The notes: generated from the sequence alone by a model not told the origin. A stretch of DNA of 55,992 nucleotides from Spirosoma fluviale (GCA_945868725.1 CAMBMU010000006.1:1-55992); one strand, 5' to 3'. Positions 43,994-53,758 are shown, counted from the stretch's first letter. Translations and numbers: made by a program.

Positions 43994-44008
43994 ACGACTT
44001 GTGAGAAA

Positions 44009-44971
44009 ATGATCGATATCCAGCAAAATTCCCCCATTGAACTACTCCAAAAACTCGGTTTTTGGCAGTCAGGAGAAAAAATTAGTCAGATTTCCGTTCC
44101 AGGAGAGAGTAACATGAACTTGGTGCTTCGAATTCAGACCAACCAGGGCAGCTATATTCTTAAGCAGTCCAAATCGTATGTTCGGAAATACCCGCAAATT
44201 CCAGCTCCGATCTCACGAATAGAGATTGAATACCGTTTTCTGGAGCTCCTTAGCACCGACCCTTACCTTGCATCCCTATCTCCCAAAGTACTGCATTACG
44301 ATTCCACAGACCATCTGATGCTTTTGGAAAATTTGGGAGAAGGCAGCGACTACCTTTCAATTTATGGAGGGCTGCGGCAGCTTCAACCCGATGAACTTAT
44401 TCGTTTAGTACAGTACTTGATGCACCTTCATCAGCTACAGATTGCCGATTTCCCAAACACGGACGGCATGCGTACCTTAAATCACGAGCATATTTTTGAG
44501 TTTCCTTTTTTGGAAGAAAATGGGTTCAACCTAAACGATATCCAATCAGGTCTTCAAGAAGTAAGTATCCCTTTCAAACGCGACACGCTTCTCAAAGAAA
44601 ATATCCATTCCCTTGGGATGCGCTACCTCGAAGCAGGTAAAACGCTGATGCACGGTGATTTTTTTCCCGGTAGCTGGTTACAAGTAGCTTCAGGTATCAA
44701 AATCATTGACCCCGAGTTTGGAGGCCTCGGAGATCCTGAATTTGACCTGGGTGTATTTCTCGCACATCTGGATCTAGCACAGCAGGACGAGCAGCTCAGT
44801 AAGCTAGTGCGGGAAACCTACACCCTTCCCCTAGAATGGTCCTTGGTGCAGCAGTACCGAGGCGTGGAACTCCTTCGCCGCTTAATCGGAATTGCACAAT
44901 TGCCTGTATCTTTAAGTTTGGATGAAAAAAAATCACTTCTTGCCCTTGCAAAAACTTACCTCTTGTCCTAG
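44009..44971 (+). CDS. APH/methylthioribose-kinase-like phosphotransferase
   Basis: The 320-aa kinase-like protein has a VPGESNMNLVLRI glycine-rich turn, ILKQSKSYVRKYPQ with the ATP lysine, the catalytic MHGDFFPGSW (H215, D217) and the metal-binding IDPEFGG (D234). The last, together with KQxxxYVR, resembles methylthioribose kinase more than aminoglycoside phosphotransferases. The frame is open to a TTG at 43928, but the ATG at 44009 gives the usual start. The substrate, probably a small sugar or nucleoside, is unknown. The stop is directly followed (no gap) by the ADP-ribosylglycohydrolase-like gene, so the two are one operon. Confidence 0.75.
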   Translation: MIDIQQNSPIELLQKLGFWQSGEKISQISVPGESNMNLVLRIQTNQGSYILKQSKSYVRKYPQIPAPISRIEIEYRFLELLSTDPYLASLSPKVLHYDSTDHLMLLENLGEGSDYLSIYGGLRQLQPDELIRLVQYLMHLHQLQIADFPNTDGMRTLNHEHIFEFPFLEENGFNLNDIQSGLQEVSIPFKRDTLLKENIHSLGMRYLEAGKTLMHGDFFPGSWLQVASGIKIIDPEFGGLGDPEFDLGVFLAHLDLAQQDEQLSKLVRETYTLPLEWSLVQQYRGVELLRRLIGIAQLPVSLSLDEKKSLLALAKTYLLS

Positions 44972-46225
44972 ATGAAAAAGCTAGCCTTTATTTTTATTAC
45001 CGTACTGTCTTTTTCTTGTGCCCAACAAGAGAAGGAAGGCGCTGTAACCTCTTTTTCGAAGGATACAATGACCGAATTCGGATTAACCGAGGAAGAACTC
45101 TACGATAAAGTTTTGGGCATGCTGGTTGGTTCCGCCATCGGCGATGCCATGGGGGCACCTACGGAAATGTGGACTCGAGAAGCGATCCAACTTGAGTATG
45201 GATTTGTGGAAGGGCTAGACTCCATGATTCGCGAAGTTTCTCCAGAAGGGATTTGGAAGGCAAACTTACCCGCAGGAGGTACTACGGATGATACCCGATG
45301 GAAAAGCCTAGCTGTGGACTTCTTGCTCAGCCAAAAAGTCGAATCCCTAGAACCCAAAGATTTTGCATCCCATATCTTAAAAACCTACGAAGGGAGTTTG
45401 GCCAAACTGAAATCAACAGAAGGTACAGACGTGGAACCTTTCGAAAATGCACTTCAGGAAGCGAACTGGCTTTCGGAATGGTCAAAAGTAGCCTCACCCT
45501 ACCTAGAAGATAATTTAGGAGGCTATGCAGACTCCTTGTCAAAATTTTACGGGGGTGAAATGGTCTGCTCAGGACTCTTGTATGCACCCACTTTGGGCGC
45601 GTTTTTTCCAGGAAATCCGATGAAAGCCTACCAGGAAGCCTACAAACTTTCAATTTTTGATCTTGGCTATGCCCGAGATTTGACAGCCCTTGCGGCAGCC
45701 ATGACCGCTGCGGGGATGGCTCCAAAAGCAAGCCAAGACAGCATTTTGGCCATACTCCGCTTGGATCCAGAAGGATATTTTCAAAGCCGATTGGTAGGTA
45801 GAACCTCCCATAAATTACTCAAGGATGCCTTGACCATGGTCAGTGAAGCAAAAAAAGTGGACTCTCTTCCAAATAGATTAAGTTTGGGCAATCCTGCATT
45901 GACCTATGCGTACACCGAATTGGATCGCCGTCAGCAAGACATGCCATTCCATGCAGGGGAAATCTACCTGCAGGCACTCACAGCCATGCTATTTACAGAC
46001 TTCGACTTGATGGGAACGCTTACCTTTCTCACCAACTATGGTCGAGACAACGACACCACGGCTTCCTTGGCAGGTGGAATTCTCGGAGCCTGGTATGGCT
46101 ATGCTAAATTACCTGTCTCCGAGCGAGAAAAAGTAGTTCGAGTGACCCGTGATGAACTGGGGATTGATTTAGAAAAACAAGCTGAGCTCTTGACCCTACA
46201 CCTATTGGCCCAAGAAAAAAATTAA
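44972..46225 (+). CDS. exported ADP-ribosylglycohydrolase family lipoprotein
   Basis: The 417-aa protein carries the DraG/ARH metal motifs: GSAIGDAMGAPTEMW (near 52-66), TTDDTRW (104-110) and GRDNDTTASLAGG (near 355-367), each with the acidic residues that bind the two magnesium ions. These enzymes remove ADP-ribose from proteins, DNA or small molecules in the cytoplasm. This one begins with a lipobox (LSFSC, C16) and is expected at the envelope, which is unusual. Its start is one base after the stop of the kinase gene, so the two should act together. Confidence 0.88.
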   Translation: MKKLAFIFITVLSFSCAQQEKEGAVTSFSKDTMTEFGLTEEELYDKVLGMLVGSAIGDAMGAPTEMWTREAIQLEYGFVEGLDSMIREVSPEGIWKANLPAGGTTDDTRWKSLAVDFLLSQKVESLEPKDFASHILKTYEGSLAKLKSTEGTDVEPFENALQEANWLSEWSKVASPYLEDNLGGYADSLSKFYGGEMVCSGLLYAPTLGAFFPGNPMKAYQEAYKLSIFDLGYARDLTALAAAMTAAGMAPKASQDSILAILRLDPEGYFQSRLVGRTSHKLLKDALTMVSEAKKVDSLPNRLSLGNPALTYAYTELDRRQQDMPFHAGEIYLQALTAMLFTDFDLMGTLTFLTNYGRDNDTTASLAGGILGAWYGYAKLPVSEREKVVRVTRDELGIDLEKQAELLTLHLLAQEKN

Positions 46226-46236
46226 TACCCTAAGTC

Positions 46237-46806
46237 TTAAAAAGCGTATCCAAAACCTACTCCCGCAAATAAAGGCCAAAAGCCATTGTTGTTGAATATA
46301 GGAGTCATATTTACTCTCCAGGTAAAGCCCCCGTCTTCAGGGATACTTCGATAGCCAAAGTTCATGGTTCCCATTAAGCTTGGAGATCCATCCACTTTAA
46401 GGATGAAATCATTATCTGATTCATCTGTTACCAAAGGACCTACACAATTTCCATTACTATCGAAAGATTGGCAGTAGGAATAGGGCTCATTATTCCTATT
46501 CATCCCAAAAAAGGTCATCCCCAAGCCTAACTCAAAATAACGGCCGTCTTTCCCGTATAGCCTATTGGCCATTACAGGTAAAGAATAAAAGGAACCACCT
46601 TCATTTGCAAAGGCCCCAGCACCTACACGCATTCCCCAAGAATCTATTCGGGTCTTGTCAAATCGAAAATCATAATTGAAGCTATAAGCAAGTCCTGATC
46701 CTCCCAACTCTACATAAACAGAACGGGTTGGGACAACAGGTTGATCTTGAGAAAAGGAAGCAAAGGAACTGAAAAGTAAAACGAACAGGAGCGCTAATTT
46801 TTTCAT
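46237..46806 (-). CDS. small outer-membrane beta-barrel-like protein
   Basis: The 189-aa protein has a signal peptide (1-19, ending SFASFSQ). The rest alternates beta strands (RSVYVELGGSGLAYSFNYDFRF, PLFAGVGFGYAF at the end) as in eight-stranded porin-like or autotransporter-type barrels. The terminal aromatic F supports outer-membrane insertion. No function can be given. It converges with the ARH gene (11 bp). Confidence 0.7.
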   Translation of the reverse strand: MKKLALLFVLLFSSFASFSQDQPVVPTRSVYVELGGSGLAYSFNYDFRFDKTRIDSWGMRVGAGAFANEGGSFYSLPVMANRLYGKDGRYFELGLGMTFFGMNRNNEPYSYCQSFDSNGNCVGPLVTDESDNDFILKVDGSPSLMGTMNFGYRSIPEDGGFTWRVNMTPIFNNNGFWPLFAGVGFGYAF

Positions 46807-46966
46807 AGGAAAATGAATTATTTCATTGAAGTTAAACGATTCTGGAAAAGAATTAGTGATTCAAACAACTTTCTTATTTAAATCCTTGTTGAAAAGGATC
46901 AGATCCAAATAAAATCTGGAATATTTGTGAACATGTCCGCACATTTATTGGCCATGTTGTCCTATT

Positions 46967-48055
46967 ATGAAACTATTGAAAAAAATATTTCTTGGTCTAT
47001 TTGCTACCTCCATGATCCTGGTAGTGGTTTACATGCTTGGACCCAAGGTAAAAACACAGGAATTGACGATTGCCTACCCTGAAATCCCCATGGATACTCA
47101 GGGACTTGAGCAGTACTTGGACAATCGAGAAGATACTGTAAAAGGCTTAAAACCAGGAAACGAAGCATACATCATCTGGGCAGATTCCTTAAAAAAGGAA
47201 AAAACTCCCTACTCCATCGTCTACATCCATGGCTTTGGTGCGAGTCCCATGGAGGGAGATCCCGTGCATCGCTTTTTGGCAGCACATTTCGGAGCCAACT
47301 TATTTGTCACCCGCCTTCCAGAGCATGGCATCAGCCGCAAAAACGGAATGGAATACATGACCGCACAGGACTTGGCTAATGCTGCAGGTGAAGCCTACCA
47401 AATTGGAAAAAGTCTAGGAGATAAAGTGATCCTAGTAGGCACCTCTATGGGTGGGTCACTTGGCCTACTACTCGCTAGCCAGCAGCCTGATCTTCATGCC
47501 CTAGTACTCTATTCGCCGGCTATCCGGGATGAAGCAAGGTTACTGGAAGGGTTTTTTAAGCCTTGGACCTTCTGGGTCATGAAAAAAACCCTCTTGAAGG
47601 ATGGAGTCAGCACTCAGAAACGTGAGGGAGAGAAGAAAGGGTATTGGTCGGAAGAATACCATGCCAATGGCTACGAGAGCTTGGCCATAGTGATGTATAG
47701 TGAGATGAACAAAGAGACCTTTGCCCAAGTAAAGCAGCCGGTATTCTTGGGCTACTATTTCAAGAATGAAAAAGAAAAGGACATGGTCGTATCGGTAGCC
47801 AAAATGCAAGAAATGTTTGGCCAACTGGGCACCGCCCCAGCACTAAAAAAAGAAATGCCCTTCCCGAAAACAGGTGACCACGTAATCGCATCTTCCATCA
47901 CCTCCAAAGACTGGCAAACCGTACTTTTCAATAGTATTGAGTTTCTAGAAAAAGTGGTTGGGGTTCCTGCCCAGCCCGCCTACCAGCAGCAGGTAGAGCA
48001 GATGACCAAGGCCACCCAATTGTTGGATAGCATCCCTTTTGAAAAGAAAAACTGA
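46967..48055 (+). CDS. membrane-anchored alpha/beta hydrolase
   Basis: The 362-aa protein has one N-terminal membrane helix (about 6-25) and then an alpha/beta-hydrolase fold: IVYIHGFGASP (oxyanion HG), the nucleophile elbow VGTSMGG with S160, and H305 in TGDHVIAS. The segment between residues 200 and 290 forms a lid. Carboxyl ester or lipid substrates are likely for the envelope-facing domain. It is a single gene with a strong terminator. Confidence 0.85.
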   Translation: MKLLKKIFLGLFATSMILVVVYMLGPKVKTQELTIAYPEIPMDTQGLEQYLDNREDTVKGLKPGNEAYIIWADSLKKEKTPYSIVYIHGFGASPMEGDPVHRFLAAHFGANLFVTRLPEHGISRKNGMEYMTAQDLANAAGEAYQIGKSLGDKVILVGTSMGGSLGLLLASQQPDLHALVLYSPAIRDEARLLEGFFKPWTFWVMKKTLLKDGVSTQKREGEKKGYWSEEYHANGYESLAIVMYSEMNKETFAQVKQPVFLGYYFKNEKEKDMVVSVAKMQEMFGQLGTAPALKKEMPFPKTGDHVIASSITSKDWQTVLFNSIEFLEKVVGVPAQPAYQQQVEQMTKATQLLDSIPFEKKN

Positions 48056-48068
48056 TTCGGATAAGCAC

Positions 48069-48105
48069 AAAAAAAATGGGAGGTTGAAGCCTCCCATTTT
48101 TTTTT
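48069..48105. terminator. terminator between the hydrolase gene and xylA
   Basis: AAAAAAAATGGGAGG and CCTCCCATTTTTTTTT pair around TTGAAG. The A/T tracts on both sides allow bidirectional use for the convergent hydrolase and xylose genes. Confidence 0.92.
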
Positions 48106-49417
48106 AAATAAACTTGTTGATCAGATTTTCGAAGTATTCCTGCTTCCCGCTGATTTGGTTTGGTTCTCCCACTTCCATGGCATAGGATCTAAGATCTTCC
48201 AAGGTCAATTTACCCTCTTCGAAAGCCTTCCCTTTACCTGCGTCGAAACTTCCATATCGATTTTTTCTTCGCTCCAAGTAATCAGATTTTTCGAGAATAT
48301 CTGCCGCAATAATTAGTCCACGTGCGAAGGCATCCATACTGCCGATGTGTGCCAAAAACAAATCCTCTGGATCGGTAGAGTTTCTTCTGATTTTCGCGTC
48401 AAAGTTGACTCCTCCCCCTTGTAGACCTCCTGCAGCGAGGATGACTAACATGGATTCGGCTAATTCTTGCAGATTGAGTGCAAATTGATCCGTATCCCAA
48501 CCATTCTGGTAATCTCCTCTATTTGCATCAATAGATCCTAGCATGCCTGTATCTGCAGCCACTTGAAGTTCGTGCTGAAAGGTGTGACCCGCTAGGGTGG
48601 CATGGTTGACTTCAATATTGAGTTTGAAATCCTTGTCCAATCCAAAGTGTCTTAGGAAGCCAATCACCGTTTCAGAGTCGTAATCGTACTGGTGCTTGGT
48701 CGGCTCCATCGGTTTGGGCTCAATAAAAAAGGTGCCTTTGAAACCATTTTTTCGTGCATAATCTCTGGCCATGGTCAAGAAACGAGCAAGGTGCTCCTTC
48801 TCTCGCTTCATGTCGGTATTCAGCAAGGACATGTAGCCCTCGCGACCACCCCAGAAGACGTAGTTTTCACCGCCCAACTTAATGGTGGCATCGAGTGCGT
48901 TTTTGACTTGCGTCCCAGCAAATGCCAACACATCAAAATTGGGGTTGGTGGAGGCACCATTCATGTAGCGAGGATTGCTAAACACATTCGCCGTACCCCA
49001 CAATAGTTTGATGCCGCTTGCCTTTTGGTGCGCAGCCGCATGGTCCGTGATGAGTTGCATCCGCTTTTCGTATTCGGCCAAGGAAGGTCCTTCTTCGATT
49101 AGGTCTATATCGTGGAAGCAGTAATATTCTGCTCCAATCTTAGTCATAAACTCAAATGCGGCATCCATTTTATCCTTAGCCCGCTGAATAGGGTCTGCAC
49201 TTGCATCCCAAGGATGTACAATGGTGCCAGGACCAAAGGGGTCGCCCCCGGTGCCACAGAAGGAATGCCAATAGGCAATGGCAAATTTAAAATGCTCCTT
49301 CATCTTCTTCCCTGCAACCACACGGTTGGGGTCATAATAGCGGAAAGCAAGGGGGTTGGCACTTTCTTTTCCTTCAAACTGAATCTTTCCGATGGTTGGA
49401 AAAAATGATTTAGACAT
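48104..49417 (-). CDS. xylA: xylose isomerase
   Basis: The 437-aa TIM-barrel enzyme converts D-xylose to D-xylulose. It contains [33 protein letters not shown] with metal-binding glutamate, the [18 protein letters not shown] loop, and [13 protein letters not shown]. This is the long group II class of xylose isomerases, as expected for Bacteroidota. It is the last gene of the symporter-xylB-xylA set. Confidence 0.96.
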   Translation of the reverse strand: MSKSFFPTIGKIQFEGKESANPLAFRYYDPNRVVAGKKMKEHFKFAIAYWHSFCGTGGDPFGPGTIVHPWDASADPIQRAKDKMDAAFEFMTKIGAEYYCFHDIDLIEEGPSLAEYEKRMQLITDHAAAHQKASGIKLLWGTANVFSNPRYMNGASTNPNFDVLAFAGTQVKNALDATIKLGGENYVFWGGREGYMSLLNTDMKREKEHLARFLTMARDYARKNGFKGTFFIEPKPMEPTKHQYDYDSETVIGFLRHFGLDKDFKLNIEVNHATLAGHTFQHELQVAADTGMLGSIDANRGDYQNGWDTDQFALNLQELAESMLVILAAGGLQGGGVNFDAKIRRNSTDPEDLFLAHIGSMDAFARGLIIAADILEKSDYLERRKNRYGSFDAGKGKAFEEGKLTLEDLRSYAMEVGEPNQISGKQEYFENLINKFI

Positions 49418-49463
49418 AGTAGTGTAGGTTATGTTGAGTGTAGGTTAATGAATAGGTTTAAAA

Positions 49464-50969
49464 CTAAGTTGTAAGCGGTTGTCGCATCTGCTCCAAACGG
49501 GAAAGCCAATACTGATAGGTTTCTTCGTAGCGATCTGCCCTAGTTGGATCTGGAGAAAAGGTTTGGAGGAGCGTAAGTCCATGGAAAGCTTCATCTTCAG
49601 TGCTGTAAATCGCAGCACCAATTCCCGCTCCTCGAGCAGCACCTTGGGCGCCGTCCGTGTCGTAAAGTTCGAGGTTCACTTGATTCATTTGCACGAAAGT
49701 CTCTCGAAATAGAGGACTCAAAAACATGTTGGCATGTCCTGCTTTGACGGTTTTGAGATCCATCCCCATGTCCTTCATGATGCGGAATCCAAAGGTCAAT
49801 GCAGCTACAATCCCTTCTTGAGCAGCACGAAGAATATGCTTTTGATCGTGTTTGAGCAAGTCTAAGCCCATCAAATGTGCCCCCATAGGAGTATTTTGAA
49901 GGATTCGTTCCACCCCATTTCCAAAAGGTAGAAAAGCTAATTTATCAGAACCAATGGGCGCTCCTGCTGCGAGGGCGTTCATTTCCTCGTAACTCAAGGA
50001 ACTTCCTCCCAACATTCTTTTAAGCCAAGAATTGAGGATGCCTGTACCGTTGATGCAAAGAAGCACTCCATAGGATGGTTTGCTTTGCGTATGATTCACA
50101 TGTACAAAGGTATTGACGCGCGATTTCGGATCGTACAATGGCTTGTCGCATACGCCATAGACGGTCCCAGAAGTACCTGCAGTAGTGGCGATCTCCCCTG
50201 GTTTGAGCACTTGAAGGGAAAAGGCATTATTGGGCTGATCTCCTGCGCGGTAGGAAATTGGAATACCTGCTTCCAAGCCTGTTTCTAGTGCAGCGGAAGC
50301 AGAGATTTTTCCTTGAATAGAAAAAGAAGGTACAGTTTCAGGAATCCATTCTTTTGGAATTTCCATTGCTGCAAGTAAAGGCTCACTGAGCCCATTTTTT
50401 TTGAAGTCCCAAAATATACCTTCGGAAAGGCCTGTTTCTGAGGTGAGAATCTCACCGCTAAGCTTCATGGCGATAAAGTCTCCAGGAAGCATGATTTTAT
50501 GGATTTGGGAAGCAACCTCAGGCTGGTTCTCAATGACCCAGCGCAGTTTAGAAGCTGTAAAATTACCTGGAGAATTGAGCAAATGTGGCAAGCAATAGGC
50601 TTCCCCTAAGGCTTGGAATGCTTTTTCTCCAAGGGCTACAGCCCTACTATCGCACCAGATAATGGATGGTCGAAGAACCTGATGCGCTTTATTTACACAT
50701 ACTAGTCCATGCATTTGATAAGCAATGCCAATCCCTTTCAATTCCCCCTTTTGCACCTGTGCTTGCTGCTGAACAAAAGAGATTCCTTGCTTAACATAAC
50801 GCCACCAGAGTTCGGGGTCTTGTTCTGCCCAGCCACTTTGAGGAGATTGAATAGGCATTTCAACTTCTGGAAAAGCTTTGGAGGCAAGTACCTTGCCTGA
50901 AGCAACATCTAAAATACAAGCTTTGACCGAGGAACTTCCGAGATCAAGGCCTAAAAGTAACCTACGCAT
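49464..50969 (-). CDS. xylB: xylulokinase
   Basis: The 501-aa FGGY-family kinase phosphorylates D-xylulose to xylulose-5-phosphate. N-terminal GLDLGSSSVKACILD (ATP phosphate-binding) and AGWAEQDPELWW-type SGWAEQDPELWW are typical, as is the late AAQEGIVAALTFGF. The ATG at 50969 is chosen over a TTG at 50999 that would overlap the symporter. It starts 1 bp after the symporter stop and is followed by xylA after 46 bp. Confidence 0.92.
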   Translation of the reverse strand: MRRLLLGLDLGSSSVKACILDVASGKVLASKAFPEVEMPIQSPQSGWAEQDPELWWRYVKQGISFVQQQAQVQKGELKGIGIAYQMHGLVCVNKAHQVLRPSIIWCDSRAVALGEKAFQALGEAYCLPHLLNSPGNFTASKLRWVIENQPEVASQIHKIMLPGDFIAMKLSGEILTSETGLSEGIFWDFKKNGLSEPLLAAMEIPKEWIPETVPSFSIQGKISASAALETGLEAGIPISYRAGDQPNNAFSLQVLKPGEIATTAGTSGTVYGVCDKPLYDPKSRVNTFVHVNHTQSKPSYGVLLCINGTGILNSWLKRMLGGSSLSYEEMNALAAGAPIGSDKLAFLPFGNGVERILQNTPMGAHLMGLDLLKHDQKHILRAAQEGIVAALTFGFRIMKDMGMDLKTVKAGHANMFLSPLFRETFVQMNQVNLELYDTDGAQGAARGAGIGAAIYSTEDEAFHGLTLLQTFSPDPTRADRYEETYQYWLSRLEQMRQPLTT

Positions 50970-50970
50970 C

Positions 50971-52614
50971 TTACCAGAAAATAGTATATAGTCCCGCAAT
51001 AATACCTACGATGAGTATCGCACCAATCTTGAATCCTGTACTTGTACGGAATAGGTCAGCCGATATTTCAATGCTTTTGGGGTGATCTTTACCCTTTCCT
51101 TCGTAAAGAGAGATGGCAATCATCAATACTGCAAGAACCACAAACACCCAACCCATACGGTCAATAAATGGCAAAGCAGGGAATACTACTTTCAAAACTA
51201 CTGAAAGTGGAATACTCAAAGAAGCACCGACAAGAGCCGCATTAGAAGTGGTTTTTTTCCAGAATACGCCGAAGAAGAAGATGGCAAATACCCCTGGGCT
51301 AATAAAGCCGGTGTACTCCTGAATAAACTGGAAGGCCTGATCCAATTGACCTAAGGCAGGAGCAACGAGTGCTGCAATGATGAAAGCAACCACGGCAGTG
51401 ATTCGACCCACCCGAACTTTACCCGTTTCCGATGAATTTTTACCAAAGTACTTGGCATAAATATCCATCGTGAAAATGGTGGAGGTACTGTTGGCCATGG
51501 AAGCAAGAGAAGAAACAATCGCAGCAGTCAAGGCTGCAAAGGCAAGACCTTTCAATCCGGTAGGCAGAATCTGAAGCAAAGAAGGATAGGCACGATCTGA
51601 TTTGATCAAGCCAGTTACCGGATCTTTCATGGATTCAATAAAGCCAAGGTCGGTTCCATTATTTACAATGACTAGGGCTGCTATTCCTGGAACTACCACG
51701 ATTAATGGCATCAAAAGCTTCAAAAATCCAGCGAAAATCATTCCCTTTTGTGCCTCATCCAAATTCTTAGCGGCAAGTGCACGTTGGGTGATGTATTGGT
51801 TGAATCCCCAGTAGCTTAGGTTGGTAATCCACATTCCACCGACCAACACAGATAAGCCAGGTAGATCCAAATACGCATCTCGAGTGCCTCCTTTTCCATC
51901 TGAAATAATCATCTCCCCCTTGGATAGAATCATCGAAAAATGTCCTGGAACTTCATTTTTTAGCGTAATCAAACCTTGCCAGGCATCACCTTCTCCTACC
52001 ATTCCCAGCGCAATGTAGGTTGTGGCTAAGCCACCAGCAATCAAAAACACCACCTGAATCACATCGGTCCATGCTACCGCTTTCAATCCACCATAGATGG
52101 AATAGAGCATGGAAAATAGCGCTAGACCTATGATACTATAAGCCATGGGGACTCCGAGAATGGTATTCAAACTCAAGGCTCCCAAATACAAGACCGAGGT
52201 CAGGTTCACAAATACATACAACAGCAACCAGAACACCGCCATGGTCGTACGAACTCGCGCATCGTAGCGGTCAAAAAGAAAACCAGGCATGGTGTAGATG
52301 CCTTTTTTTAAATAAATAGGCAAAAAGAAAATCGCCACTACCAAAAGCGTAGCCGCAGCCATCCATTCGTAGGTGGCAATCGCCAACCCGAGGGCAAATC
52401 CAGAACCAGACATGCCTATAAACTGCTCCGCAGAGATGTTGGAAGCAATTAGAGAAGCTCCAACCGCCCACCAGGGTAGCGCCTTGCTCGCAAGAAAATA
52501 GTCGTTGGAATCTTTAACGTGGCCTTCCTTTTCACGGGACACAAAAAATCCCATGCCGACAATTAGAAATGCATAGCCGAGAAAAACAATTAAATCAAGA
52601 GGTTCTAAGAGCAT
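50971..52614 (-). CDS. sodium/solute symporter, SGLT-type (probable xylose importer)
   Basis: The 547-aa protein has about 14 transmembrane segments in the SSS (sodium:solute symporter) fold: ALPWWAVGASLIASNISAEQFIGMSG at the sugar/sodium-binding helix and YGGLKAVAWTDVIQ are the family strings of bacterial SGLT homologues such as vSGLT. From its neighbours xylB and xylA it should import D-xylose with Na+. It is the first gene of the operon. Confidence 0.88.
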   Translation of the reverse strand: MLLEPLDLIVFLGYAFLIVGMGFFVSREKEGHVKDSNDYFLASKALPWWAVGASLIASNISAEQFIGMSGSGFALGLAIATYEWMAAATLLVVAIFFLPIYLKKGIYTMPGFLFDRYDARVRTTMAVFWLLLYVFVNLTSVLYLGALSLNTILGVPMAYSIIGLALFSMLYSIYGGLKAVAWTDVIQVVFLIAGGLATTYIALGMVGEGDAWQGLITLKNEVPGHFSMILSKGEMIISDGKGGTRDAYLDLPGLSVLVGGMWITNLSYWGFNQYITQRALAAKNLDEAQKGMIFAGFLKLLMPLIVVVPGIAALVIVNNGTDLGFIESMKDPVTGLIKSDRAYPSLLQILPTGLKGLAFAALTAAIVSSLASMANSTSTIFTMDIYAKYFGKNSSETGKVRVGRITAVVAFIIAALVAPALGQLDQAFQFIQEYTGFISPGVFAIFFFGVFWKKTTSNAALVGASLSIPLSVVLKVVFPALPFIDRMGWVFVVLAVLMIAISLYEGKGKDHPKSIEISADLFRTSTGFKIGAILIVGIIAGLYTIFW

Positions 52615-53052
52615 AGGACAATGGGAAAGCAGGTTTTTGGGGATGAATTAAGTTCAAGCTATCCTTTTAATTAAAATAGCGTGGCTAAATATAATCGATT
52701 GGCGCAAAGGTGTGCACATGATTGGAAAGCAATTGTAAGAAAATTATAAAATTCATCTTTTTGGAATACCTTGACCTAAACCAAATCGCAGATTTAAATC
52801 TTGCACTTTGCGTAAGTCATGACGCTTAAAATGTAAAATTCTTGACCAACCAGTCAATTACACCCACAAGTGTCACAGTTCCGTTCACCTCTTTGTCCGA
52901 TTTCGGCCACAATGCTAATTTACGACACATTTTTAAGATTCTTCATTAGGGTCTTCTTTCTGTTTTTGTTCAGAAATAGGGTAGGAATGCAAAAAAAAAA
53001 GTAATTTTAAAGCGGTTTTTGAACTAGCATCATTTTTGGAGTTGTTCCGCTT
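52615..53052. other. 438-bp divergent intergenic region, xylose operon / serine dehydratase
   Basis: No coding frame was seen. It contains several palindromes: TGTGCACA (52710-52717), GTCATGAC (52816-52823) and TTGAC-6-GTCAA (52842-52857). A TATATTTA stretch on the minus strand (52686-52693) partly resembles a -7 box for the symporter. The palindromes may bind regulators coded outside the window. Confidence 0.45.
52842..52857. promoter_or_regulatory. TTGAC-N6-GTCAA inverted repeat, candidate operator
   Basis: The five-base arms TTGAC and GTCAA are exact complements with a six-base spacer (CAACCA), the size of a dimeric regulator site. It lies 228 bp upstream of the xylose symporter start and 196 bp upstream of the serine dehydratase gene. 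The regulator is not in the window. Confidence 0.35.
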
Positions 53053-53730
53053 ATGGCAAATAAAAGCAGTGTGTTTGATATGATCGGCCCAATCATGATT
53101 GGTCCATCTTCTTCACACACAGCGGGTGTTGTCCGAATAGCACGAGCTGCCAACCGAGTGCTTGGAGGGATACCTGAAGAGGCGACCATCACCTTTTTCA
53201 ATTCCTTCGCTAGAACATTCGAAGGCCATGGAAGCGACCGGGCTGTATTGGGCGGATTGATGGACTTCAAAACAGACGATGTTCGAATTAAGGACGCACT
53301 AGAAATAGCCAAGGAAAAGTTGGTGCACTATACCTTCAAATCCATAGGCAATTCTTCCGTTCACCATCCAAATACAATCAAACTTCTACTCAAAAAAGGA
53401 GATAAGCAGGTAGAGATTTTTGGAGAAAGTTTGGGAGGTGGGGTCATTAATATTTCAGAAATAGATGGTTTCGTAGCCAACTTCTCTGCTCAAAACCACA
53501 CGCTCATCATCAAAGCTGAGGATGAACCGGGATCAATTGCTTTTATATCGAGCGTAATTGCTCAAGAAAAAGTAAACATTGCGACCATGTCAGTGTCTAG
53601 AAAAGGAAAGCACGACATGGCCTGTCATGTGATCGAAATGGACTCTGGAATAAATGAGATTACCCGCCAGTACCTTCTTTCCTTACCCTGGATAAAAGAA
53701 TTAATCTATATCCCAGATATTGACCTTTAA
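53053..53730 (+). CDS. sdaAB: L-serine ammonia-lyase, iron-sulfur type, beta subunit
   Basis: This 225-aa subunit of the two-chain [4Fe-4S] serine dehydratase converts L-serine to pyruvate and ammonia together with the alpha chain. N-terminal FDMIGPIMIGPSSSHTAG (8-25), FFNSFARTFEGHGSD, and a C-terminal ACT domain (about 148-220, with EDEPGSIAFISSVIAQ) match the beta subunit. The alpha-chain gene, which carries the cluster ligands, is not next to it; the TolC gene follows on the same strand after 28 bp. Confidence 0.88.
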   Translation: MANKSSVFDMIGPIMIGPSSSHTAGVVRIARAANRVLGGIPEEATITFFNSFARTFEGHGSDRAVLGGLMDFKTDDVRIKDALEIAKEKLVHYTFKSIGNSSVHHPNTIKLLLKKGDKQVEIFGESLGGGVINISEIDGFVANFSAQNHTLIIKAEDEPGSIAFISSVIAQEKVNIATMSVSRKGKHDMACHVIEMDSGINEITRQYLLSLPWIKELIYIPDIDL

Positions 53731-53758
53731 CGAATTTATAAACCAACTGCTACTACAC

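Larger units (their letters stand above)
43612..44008. other. 397-bp divergent control region with repeated ATTATCCGC motifs
   Basis: The gap between fadD (-) and the kinase gene (+) contains four copies of an ATTATCCGC-type sequence: 43751-43760 (inverted, one mismatch), 43777-43786, 43885-43894 and 43929-43938 (inverted). There is also a GGGCCGTGGCCC palindrome at 43858-43869. No coding frame was seen. The motifs look like operator or RNA-structure elements. Confidence 0.55.
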
